Shown one piece after another: positions 55,957-64,000 of a DNA stretch of 64,000 nt; the first letter of the stretch is position 1, and each line of letters begins with the position of its first letter. The stretch comes from Cubamyces lactineus (Eukaryota > Basidiomycota > Agaricomycetes > Polyporales > Polyporaceae), in NCBI GenBank assembly GCA_022376465.1, contig JACDTU010000010.1, positions 992,001-1,056,000 of the forward strand, read 5' to 3'. The position numbers and the translations under genes are program-made. Under the pieces are notes generated by a model, which ran no database searches, was not told the origin of the DNA, and worked only from the letters and a program-made list of their open reading frames with translations.

Positions 55957-56336
55957 GGCTGGCAGCGGATTGCAGAAGGTAACGAACGACGGGGGGTGAG
56001 AGTGTGAGGAAGAACGGGAGAGTCAACGACAGAGCACGGTCGCGTCGAGCAGGAGCCGCAGAGTGACTGTCACTCCCCCGCCGAGTGGGCAGGCGCCCGT
56101 CGCCGTCCTCGGTGCGGACCCCGGCCACCACCCCAAATCAGGCCACTTCAAGCGCAGGATTCGGGAGAGCATGTTCGAACTTCGTGGAGACTGGGGGCAG
56201 ATTAAAGCATAGCAATATTACGTAGCGTCATAAACTCTAGCATAAGTACACAACACTCCAGGCGTACTCAGATGGTATACACAACACGCGGTCCAAGTCC
56301 CAGTAAAACCTATACGTACTCTCCGATCAGCGAGAA
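55957..56336. other. Intergenic region: ARF6-type promoter and LRR gene 3' end
   Basis: Includes a purine-rich stretch just upstream of the ARF start (around 55990-56040). No coding or RNA feature was seen. Confidence 0.45.
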
Positions 56337-58511
56337 TCAAGATGACGGCTGCACCGTGCGGGGCGAGGCCAGTTGCGACTGGTTAAGCACCTTCAGCCAG
56401 CCCTCGCCCATGTCCGACCGTAGCGCCTCAATGCGCGCGCGGAAAGCGTCCGCCTCCCGAAACTGGCTATCCGTCGTGTCCTCTTTGCTGGGCTCGTATA
56501 CGGACGCCGAAACACGTGCACGCCTGGCTGCTGAGCGGGACATGGTTGGCGACTTGCGTAGTGAGCCGTGAGAGGACGGTGCAAACGCCCCTGCAGAATC
56601 AGCGAGTTCCGAGCTCGTTGTAGGAGCAAGCTCGGTCATATGTCTGCTGTGTCGCGACTTCGGCTTCGCGACCAGGGTGGTCTTCACGGCGAGAGGTGAC
56701 GCCGCGCCTTGCTGCGGGGGAGGCGCCTGGGATTGAGGCGGTAACTCAGATGCTGCAGTGCGCTGAGCAGGGCTGGACGTTCGGGGCGCAGCAACAGGGC
56801 GGGATGAACTCCTCGCGCTCCCGGCGTCGCTTGCCTCTCGTCCGCTATCCAAGTCAACTATACGTTTGTTCCTCTTCTTCCGCCCTCGTGCCACTGCTGC
56901 TGCTAGAGGCGGAGAGGTCGGCTGGGACGCTGGGGAGTTGGTAGGGGAAGAATGGAGTGGGCTCCCGCGAGGACCTGCAGTAGAGTTGACGAAGGAGGGA
57001 CTGCCGACCGGCACTACCGGGGGAGACTGAGCGACAGATACTGGCCTTGAGGACGTCATCTGCTCGGGAGGAGGAGAAGTCAGAAAGCGCTTCTCGTAGA
57101 AGCCGGGAGGGGATCCGTCAAGTAGGATGTTCTTCTTCTCCTTCCAGAAGTAGTCAAAGCAACGGATACGGTAGCCCTCTTCGATGTCAACAAGGGGATT
57201 GCCTTCAACCCATACTTCTGCTATGTTCGGCAGAGTAGCCAGACGACCAATTTCGGCGCTCTCTTCGATAAAGTTGTGTCTGAGATCGACGCGCTCGAGT
57301 GCGAGGAGTCGCTCCAGCCCGCATATTGACTCTAGCCGGTTCTTTGCTAAGTTGAGGGTAAGAACACCCCCGAGCATTGTGTAGATACCGAGCACGGAGT
57401 CAATCATGTTGTCCGACAAATTGAGATAGACGAGGTTGTAAAGCGCGGAAAGGCCGGACGGAACAGACACCAGAAGGTTGGAAGAGAGGTCAAGGTGCGT
57501 GAGTGATGTTAAGTGGGTGAGGAATGACGTCGGAAGGAAGGTGAGGGCGTTGTCCGCAAGGGACAGGTGACGGAGGAAAGCCCATTTCAGGGAAGGTAAT
57601 GTCGGGGTAGGAGACGGCTTCGGGGTATCGGGCTCCTTGGGTTCAGCCTGGCTGTCATCCTCGGCATCCTCGTTGTCTTCTGGGACTGATTCCGGCAATC
57701 GTGTGCTGTGGAAGGACGACTGTCGCGACACACCCCGAGAAATTTGCCGAGACTTGGTTGAGCTGATCTTGCCCTCGCGCCTGGCCTGGTCGTCGAGCAC
57801 TGCGCCGATGAAGACGTCAGAGGCATCCTCTATTCCACTTCGTTTGATAGTAAGGCTGCGCAGGCTCTCTGCAAGCCTGTCCCAGCCGAGTATCGTCCTA
57901 GGGTCGATATCGACGCACTGTAGGCTCTGAAGATTCTTGAACGCGTCGAGTGGCAACGCGTTCTCATTCGGAGGTTCGTTTGCCATTTCTGCGATCATCT
58001 TCGCTTCCGGTGCGTGAATGGAGAGAGCGGGGACTTTGGTGAAGCTACTGTAGATGTACTTGAGCTCGCTATCCACGCTTGGAGGCGCGGGTCTGCCCCA
58101 CCACCCGGCACCTAGTGACAATCGAGAGACTGCCGAAAGCGAAGAGCGAAGAGAGACAAAAGATAGTGCGTCCGACTTGTCGCCGGTGAGGATATTAGTG
58201 TAATTCATCGGACGCGCAGGGTTGTCGACCTTTATATCCAGCGAGCCGACATCGAGTCCCAACGCCTCCATACGCATGAGCAAGTAGAAGAGATGGTGGT
58301 GATCGAAAGAGAGCACGACCGGTTTGGCAGTGTCCACGGCAGAGGCATCGGAGGAGAACCAGCTAACAGGGTTGAAGACGGACGCCTCGGACGACTGAGC
58401 GGCCTTGGTGCGTCTTCTGCGAATCGGTGCCGCCGCGGCGAGTCCCGCTTCATGCGTCCTAATGTACTCAGCAATGCGCCGTATGTACTCATCAGCGGGT
58501 TCGTTATCCAT
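56337..58511 (-). CDS. Leucine-rich-repeat protein with disordered tail
   Basis: A single uninterrupted exon of 724 codons. The N-terminus is MDNEPADEYIRRIAEYIRTH, then FDHHHLFYLLMRMEALGLDV. The middle has about six SDS22-like LRRs: LKWAFLRHLSLADNALTFLP, SLTHLDLSSNLLVSVP, NLVYLNLSDNMIDSV, TLNLAKNRLESICGL, LERVDLRHNFIEES and IAEVWVEGNPLVDIEEGYRI. Then comes a cap segment (RCFDYFWKEKKNILLDG). The C-terminal 250 residues are Ser/Pro-rich and disordered, with a basic GRKKRNKR. An acidic low-complexity insert lies before the LRRs (PEDNEDAEDDSQAE). The layout recalls LKB1-interacting protein (STK11IP) and related fungal LRR proteins, but I cannot assign an ortholog. Probably a scaffold protein. Confidence 0.88.
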   Translation of the reverse strand: MDNEPADEYIRRIAEYIRTHEAGLAAAAPIRRRRTKAAQSSEASVFNPVSWFSSDASAVDTAKPVVLSFDHHHLFYLLMRMEALGLDVGSLDIKVDNPARPMNYTNILTGDKSDALSFVSLRSSLSAVSRLSLGAGWWGRPAPPSVDSELKYIYSSFTKVPALSIHAPEAKMIAEMANEPPNENALPLDAFKNLQSLQCVDIDPRTILGWDRLAESLRSLTIKRSGIEDASDVFIGAVLDDQARREGKISSTKSRQISRGVSRQSSFHSTRLPESVPEDNEDAEDDSQAEPKEPDTPKPSPTPTLPSLKWAFLRHLSLADNALTFLPTSFLTHLTSLTHLDLSSNLLVSVPSGLSALYNLVYLNLSDNMIDSVLGIYTMLGGVLTLNLAKNRLESICGLERLLALERVDLRHNFIEESAEIGRLATLPNIAEVWVEGNPLVDIEEGYRIRCFDYFWKEKKNILLDGSPPGFYEKRFLTSPPPEQMTSSRPVSVAQSPPVVPVGSPSFVNSTAGPRGSPLHSSPTNSPASQPTSPPLAAAVARGRKKRNKRIVDLDSGREASDAGSARSSSRPVAAPRTSSPAQRTAASELPPQSQAPPPQQGAASPLAVKTTLVAKPKSRHSRHMTELAPTTSSELADSAGAFAPSSHGSLRKSPTMSRSAARRARVSASVYEPSKEDTTDSQFREADAFRARIEALRSDMGEGWLKVLNQSQLASPRTVQPSS

Positions 58512-58886
58512 GTCGAGCGTAGTGGTTGATGGAGAGAAGGAGGTTGGTTGTGCAACGTGCAGAGTGCCCGAGAGGAGTGAGGCCCGTTAAGCTGCTTATT
58601 ACAGCTTCATCGGCAAGAATAGTTGTCGACCCCGGACACCGAGCTATACAGGCCAATTCGCGATATGAGTTCCACTCTGCGGTACGCACTGCATATGAAA
58701 CCTACCTGGTAGTCGCCCAGTACCCTGCTAAACGGCGCCAGACAGGACACCTGGAGGTTAGAGAGCGGAGGACGCGATGTGGTAGAGGGCAAGTGCCAAG
58801 AGGCGTTACCGCCGGCAGCGCACACCCCGTCCTGGAGCCTCCGGGGCCGGCGCTCCGGGCTCAGGCGTGGAGCGCCGGTCACGTCG

Positions 58887-58892
58887 CACGTG
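58887..58892. promoter_or_regulatory. CACGTG E-box in the LRR/RAD23 divergent promoter
   Basis: A perfect CACGTG about 85 bp upstream of the RAD23 start codon, in the 463-bp region shared with the divergent LRR gene. Likely a bHLH site; function is inferred. Confidence 0.45.
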
Positions 58893-58974
58893 CTCGGGAC
58901 GCGTCAGTGCGAATCTACTTTGCTTGAGCGCCCATTTTACCTTGACCTCTATCACTCATCAGCCCCGCGCAACC

Positions 58975-60452
58975 ATGAAAATCACCGTAAAGACACTGCA
59001 GCAGAAGGTCTTCCAGGTGGGTAGTTCAGCCTGGAACTGCACAGAGAATGTGCTCTTACCCCCATACATCGCTCTAGATCGACGCCGAGGGCTCGGACAC
59101 GGTCGCGGACCTGAAGAGGAAGATCCAGGAGACCCAAAGCCACCCGGTCGAGAACCAGAAGTTGATCTACTCTGGTCAGCATTGCTGCCTCTCCATCGTG
59201 TTTCAGAAGACTAACATATACTCCAGGCAAGGTCTTGCCTGATACCAAGACCGTCGAATCATGTGAGATCAAGGAGAAGGACTTCTTGGTCCTCATGGTA
59301 TCGAAGGTATGTCTCCGCCGTTCACACTAGCAATCCTGGCTACAGGACTGACATTGCTCTCATTTTTGCAGCCCAAGGCCGCACCAGCTGCAGCAGCTTC
59401 TACCAGCGCGGCTACGGCAAGCACTGCGCCACCAGCTGCCGCTGCACCTGCCGCCTCGACTCCCGCTGCCGCTGCTGCCCCCGCTACCACCCCCGTTGCC
59501 GCACCTCAACCTCCCAACGCGCCTATCCTCACCCCTGCGCAAGCTGCCCCCGTTCAAACATCTGCTGAGCCTCGCTCACCAGGCGATTCGTTCCTCACCG
59601 GAGATGCTCTCCAGTCTACAATCCAGAACATGGTTGAGATGGGTTTCGAGCGTGAACAGGTCATGCGTGCGCTCCGCGCTTCGTTCAACAACCCTGAACG
59701 TGCCGTCGAGTATCTCTTCAACGTACGTTCATCGCTTGCAGTTCACTTCTTGATTCACGGTATGCTGACAAATGCACCATTGTGCAGGGTATTCCTGCGC
59801 ATCTGGACCAGCCCGCAGCTCCCGCAGCCCCTGCTGCCCCGGCGGCTCAACCTGCAGCTCCTGCCGCCCCTGCGGCTGCTGCTCAGCCTGCCCAGCCCGC
59901 TCAGCCTCAGAATCTGTTCCAGCTCGCTCAGCAACAACAGCAACAACAACATCAGCCTGCGGCAGCCCCCAACTTGAGTGGTCTTGGCGCTGGCGCTGGT
60001 GCAGGTGGTGCAGGCGCAGCCCTTGCAGCGCTCGCGAACCACCCGCAAATTCAACATCTGCGCGAGCTCATGGCGCAGAACCCAGCCCTTATTCAGCCTG
60101 TCATCCAGGAACTTGCTGCGCAGAACCCTCAGCTTGCGCAGCTGTTCGCGCAGAACCCCGAGGCCCTCGCACAAATCCTTGGAGGTGGTGACTTCGGAGA
60201 CGACGAAGAAGGCGGGATCCCACCCGGTGCTCAGGTCATCCAGGTCACCGAAGAGGAACGTGCTGCAATTGAGCGGGTACGTATCATTACATGATTCCTT
60301 TGGGTCAAGACGCAGCTAGTGACGATCTTCGCTCCCAGTTGGAAGCGCTCGGCTTCTCCAGGCAAGCCGTGATCGAAGCATACTTCGCCTGCGACAAGAA
60401 TGAGGAGATGGCAGCAAATTATCTCTTCGACAGCAATTTCGAAGACTCCTAG
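58975..60452 (+). CDS. RAD23: RAD23 (UV excision repair / proteasome shuttle)
   Basis: Binds XPC/Rad4 in nucleotide excision repair and carries ubiquitinated proteins to the proteasome. Six exons, about 400 aa. The ubiquitin-like domain opens [14 protein letters not shown] and continues [20 protein letters not shown], then [20 protein letters not shown]. An Ala/Pro-rich linker leads to UBA1 ([20 protein letters not shown], then [14 protein letters not shown]). A second linker is Ala/Pro- and Gln-rich, with a CAA/CAG run at 59932-59950. The Rad4-binding (XPCB) domain has [20 protein letters not shown] and [21 protein letters not shown]2 is split by the last intron: [11 protein letters not shown] / [20 protein letters not shown], ending [11 protein letters not shown]. 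All four domains are complete. Confidence 0.97.
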
Positions 60453-60806
60453 ATGCTAGCGCGCCATTGTAGCCTGCTGCATCCACGACTCGGTACCGGG
60501 ATGATGGAGGATTGTGCATATCCAGATGTCTATGTAGCTATTTGTCTGCCCTGTAACCATGCGTATAACAGCTGTTCCCTGACGATGTAACTTTGCCATC
60601 ACGCTCTCTCGAAGGATCTGTCCCAATTCATATCGGAGTTGCACGACAACACGTACAGATAGCATTGGACAACAACAGCTAGAAGACATGGAGAGGAGGC
60701 TGTGAGAGTAGTACAGTTACATGGAGTTGGTTAAGATAACATTAGGGGGCTTGAACTAGGTTTCCTTTTGGTCTTCGCGAGGGGTGCGAACGAAGCGATG
60801 TGATTC
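60453..60806. other. Convergent intergenic region, no gene seen
   Basis: Contains the 3' ends of RAD23 and the HNH-family gene. Nothing else was recognised. Confidence 0.5.
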
Positions 60807-62162
60807 CTACGCTTCAACTCTTGAAAATGCCAATGACCGGTATATGGCAATATTGATGAGATTTGCGGAACTGCCATCCGAAGCAAGCATGGCGACCTCT
60901 TCTAGGTCGTCGAGCACGTCTTTCAGCTCTTCTCCGCGCGCCGAGGCCCACAATACACGGCAAATCGCGCAGTGTAGAGCAAGGTATGTCGGATTCGGCA
61001 ACGGAGCGTCTGGAGCGGTACTGAGCAGCTTGACCGTCTTGGGGAGCCCGAGACGTGGCGCGACCTTGCCCCAGGTTCGGACGGCGTAGGTGTTCGGGGA
61101 TTCCTAGGATGGGAAATGGCGGGCATGTGAACGAGCAGGTGGTTTAGATAATGGATGCGGGACAGACCGGAATAGGTTCTAGGGCCACCTGGAGCTCGGT
61201 GAAGTATCGGTGCACACTGTAGAACAAATGCCGAACGTTCAGTTCCGACAACGTACTGCACGAAAAGGCGACGTACGTTGCGGAGAGCGTGATGACATTG
61301 TCAAGGGAATTGATCCCGCCGTGCATGAGCGCTCCGAGGTCAATTCCTCCGAAGCACTCGAGCGCAGACCAGATGGATGGTAGGTGGCCAGAGGTCGCCC
61401 TGGAGCTGTCACGAAGCGAGAAAGGTATGATGTGCGCAACACGGGTCACCTCAAGGCCATTCCCTGGGACGGAGAGTGCTTCCGGGCTGCACATTGTGGG
61501 TGAGCAAAGTGCGGGCGAGCGGTAAATGAGGAATTGAATGCCATGGTCCCATACGGGTTCCATAATGTGGGTCGATTTGTGGGTCTGCGCGGCAACTTAC
61601 CCGCTGGCAATACTCTCGGGGTCAAGCTTCCCCGAGATGACACACCTATGATTGTCTCTGGCGGCAGCCTATAGCAATACGATACGTGGGTGGGAACACG
61701 AATGACGAGCCAAGGGATAGGCATACCGTCTCGATGACCGTCTTCAGGTCGTTGATCGCCTCCGTTTCTGCTGGAGACCGTACATCGCCTGCAGAGCTCA
61801 AACCGCTCTGCGAGAGACGACTTCTGGGCTCTGGAGTCTTGCCGCCGGTAACCCGTACTGGGTAGTGCGTCATGGGTGAGTAAGGAGCAGCGAAGATGTG
61901 CGGTGACGCTACCTGGCAAGATGACATTGCGCCAGAAGAAATCAGCTACCTGGCTAAGGCAGCGACTGTCGCCTTCCGCCCTGTACGAATCACCGCACTG
62001 TATAATCTTGTGAGCGACGTTGGCCTTGGCCTTCTCGTTGGGGGCATATTCTAGCAATGCCAGAAGAAGAGCTTGATCGCGCAGGTGTGCAAACTTCCGA
62101 ACGATGGTTGTCGCTTGGATGGCCTGGTTCTGGCTCTCCGTGGTGACGGTAAGGGCGGGCAT
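60807..62162 (-). CDS. HNH-nuclease-domain protein (basidiomycete family)
   Basis: About 350 aa in four exons. The N-terminal helical region is QATTIVRKFAHLRDQALLLA, then LLEYAPNEKAKANVAHKIIQ. After the first intron comes TGGKTPEPRSRLSQSGLSSA and ETEAINDLKTVIET. The HNH_2-like core starts AARDNHRCVISGKLDPESIA, then VTRVAHIIPFSLRDSS (first metal-site His). Further on are FGGIDLGALMHGGINSLDNV and ITLSATYVAFSC (Asn of HNH in LDNVITL). The usual C-terminal cap ends NPTYLALHCAICRVLWASAR. These proteins are numerous in agaricomycete genomes, and their biological role is unknown. The third catalytic position expected near TLSATYVAF (normally H..FD) is Ala-Phe here, so catalysis is doubtful. Head to head with the TPP1-like gene. 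Confidence 0.85.
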
Positions 62163-62301
62163 CGCAAGATAGAGATAGGGAAAGGAGGCGGATGGCGGAA
62201 AGAGGTTAGGGAGACATGGATGACGGAGTGGACGTATGCGGACTACTTATTCGAGCTGCGGCCACTAGCCTAGGGGCCGCTGCAGCCACGCGCGCGTAAA
62301 G

Positions 62302-62307
62302 CACGTG
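62302..62307. promoter_or_regulatory. CACGTG E-box in the HNH/TPP1-like divergent promoter
   Basis: A perfect CACGTG in the 311-bp region between the two divergent starts. A TCACGCGTCA element lies about 20 bp downstream. Likely a bHLH site; inferred. Confidence 0.45.
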
Positions 62308-62473
62308 GACAGTCGCGTCGTGTCACGCGTCAGTCACTGTGACCACCTAGCCTTGCTCTCGACTCTCCGAGTATATCGCGTGTGGCAGTCCTGGCTATCC
62401 ACCCTCGCTCGCACCCTGTTACTTCTCTTCCCCCGTGGAGTATGCGCACTTGAACGATTTATGCTCGGAGAAC

Positions 62474-64000
62474 ATGGCTGATACGATACGCGCTCCCTGG
62501 ATCCTCGATTATCTCATCAACATTGCGGAGGAGTATGGGGGCGATCTTGCTTCGGTGCCAAGACCAGTGAAACCTTTCAGGGCACAGATCATCAAGGTAG
62601 CTCACTACGCAGTGACCTATGCTCGTGCCCTGAGAAACGCTCATCTCATCTGCGGGCAGTTTCTCACATTTCCACCCCCGGATAGCAAGGAGCCCTGTGT
62701 GATATGGGCCGACGTTTCTGACAAGAAGCATTTCATACACGCCCGGCTCAGTCTCGAAGCAATGCAACGTTATATGCAGTAAGTCCGCGAACATTGGCTT
62801 GAGCCCATCTCATTCCACGTACAGGAGTGGGCAGTACACAGGACCTCTTACTTCCCACAAGTCTGCCATGGTGCGGCTCATCCGGATCCGCCCAGCATTC
62901 GCCCGCGTTGCTCGCCGTGATGGCAATACTGGGATGACAGATCATCTCCGTATATTTCTTGATGTTGATGAATTCGAGCTCCTGGGCGCATGCGGAGAAC
63001 CCGCATGGGGCTCGCCTGTCGATGTTGCCCAAAATGCAGACATACGGGAGTGGATGCTTGGTTTGCAACAAGACGGCGGCGGTGGGTGAGTCTCCCCATC
63101 CCAATCTACTGTTCACGAATTAGTGATGGAATGTCGCAGCAACGTCCTAAAGCTCAAGAAGCAGCAGCGCATGCTCGCAATCGAACATACTTCGAAGCTG
63201 CGGGAGACCCATGCGCAATCGCATCATCAGGCTACTATAGATTCCATGGAGCTCAAGGTTCGTGTGGCTCGCCAATCTGCCGCCCATAAGGCAAGACCTT
63301 CCAGCAACACAGTGCGACAACGACCCATCGCTGATAAGGAAGCTGTCCGAAGGGCAAGCTGGAAGGTATGTTCCCAGTTAGAGGGTACTCTTATGAAACA
63401 AACTCATGGTGTATACATAGCGCTTACATACGAACATGAAGTTGTATCTCTGCCCCTCAGATAGCGTTTTCCAACAATTTGTGCTTATTCGCGGTTCGTG
63501 ATCATACACTCAGCTCGTACGCTCTAGGCTGACGTCGATCTCAGCAAAAATGCAGGATGATGCTCAAGTATGTCGGGTAACGGGGTCCTCAATGCAGGAC
63601 GATATAGCTCGGTGTCCACGTAGGTGTACCTCCTTTCCAGATTACGTGCAAATTCTGAGCCGTTTCGTAGCATCTCCTCTTAACGGGCGGACTGGCGTGC
63701 AACCCAACACCTCTCAAACACCTTCTCCATCCCATGAGCATAATTGTTTTATGCCTCAAACCCCGTCGCACTGGTCGCCCTCAGTCAAGGAAAGCCCTTC
63801 ACCACGGGGGGCTCACGAAGAGAACTCCTCTGACACCGAAGAAGAGGCAGAACATGACGAGTTCGTCAAGGCCCGAGAAAGCTCCACGGACGAAGTCCAT
63901 CACGTGGTACGCGACATACCATCCGAGGCAGACAGTCACCCAGGGGACATAAACCCGTCGGCTACAGATATCGGAGAAGGCTTGCCAGAGGGGTCAGAAC
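62474..64000 (+). CDS. TPP1/Tpz1-like shelterin protein (OB-fold), 3' end outside window
   Basis: TPP1 (Tpz1 in S. pombe) links single-strand telomere binders to the rest of shelterin and recruits telomerase. Exon 1 starts MADTIRAPWILDYLINIAEE; the PWI.DYL opening and FRAQIIKVAHYAVTYARALR, then VIWADVSDKKHFIHARLSLE, match the TPP1 OB-fold pattern. Exon 2 continues SHKSAMVRLIRIRPAFARVA and DHLRIFLDVDEFELLGACGE, the closing strands. Exon 3 is basic and helical (NVLKLKKQQRMLAIEHTSKL). A following small exon and a long exon from about 63632 are Ser/Glu-rich (NTSQTPSPSHEHN, SDTEEEAEHDEFVKA) and stay open to base 64000, so the protein is truncated by the window. Introns in the 63370-63632 stretch are uncertain. 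The family call rests on motif recall and is moderate. Confidence 0.68.

Overview
This is a gene-dense stretch of nuclear DNA from a filamentous basidiomycete, most likely a wood- or litter-decaying agaricomycete. The reasons are genes broken by many short GT-AG introns (about 50-95 nt, with tiny exons), an AA9 cellulose-active oxygenase, a Plavaka-type transposase gene, a DUF6698 protein and an HNH-nuclease family typical of basidiomycetes, and long proteins resembling those of Agaricomycetes. Most gene models below were built by joining reading frames by hand at splice sites, so internal exon borders are inferred. Layout: 0.07-1.7 kb NADH pyrophosphatase (-); 2.5-3.5 kb AA9 lytic polysaccharide monooxygenase (-); 4.1-4.9 kb PRKRIP1-like spliceosomal protein (-); 5.5-7.2 kb DUF6698 protein (-), divergent from an apparently intact Plavaka transposase gene at 7.9-12.2 kb (+); 12.7-13.7 kb NSA2 ribosome-assembly factor (-), divergent from a YIP1-family Golgi protein (+); 15.1-26.3 kb a giant CSF1/BLTP1 lipid-bridge gene (-); 26.7 kb a tiny twin-CX9C protein like NDUFAF8 (+); 27.1-28.0 kb DUF1746/Dsc4 subunit (-); 28.4-31.9 kb a probable SMC5/6-associated protein (+); 32.4-34.3 kb a caspase-fold protein (-); 35.4-37.2 kb Beclin/Atg6 (+); 37.9-40.7 kb glutamate-cysteine ligase (+). 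From 41.1 to 42.4 kb lie two decayed gene fragments: first the 3' part of the downstream glutaminase-like gene, then the 3' exons of the upstream glutamate-cysteine ligase gene. This order is what a tandem duplication of the interval between the two genes would leave. The intact membrane-anchored glutaminase-like gene follows (43.8-47.6 kb), then an RraA-type aldolase (-), a VanZ-like membrane protein (+), a mitochondrial membrane protein (+), an intron-bearing tRNA-Gly (-), cysteine synthase (-), an ARF6-type GTPase (-), an LRR protein (-), RAD23 (+), an HNH-family protein (-), and the 5' part of a TPP1/Tpz1-like shelterin protein (+) that runs off the end. The genes do not form one pathway. 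Loose themes are sulfur and glutathione supply (cysteine synthase, glutamate-cysteine ligase), membrane and lipid traffic (CSF1, YIP1, ARF6, Dsc4, Beclin) and genome maintenance (RAD23, SMC5/6-associated candidate, TPP1-like). Head-to-head pairs share short promoters; several carry a CACGTG E-box, and one has a composite E-box/CRE. No CRISPR array, rRNA or prokaryote-type operon is present.
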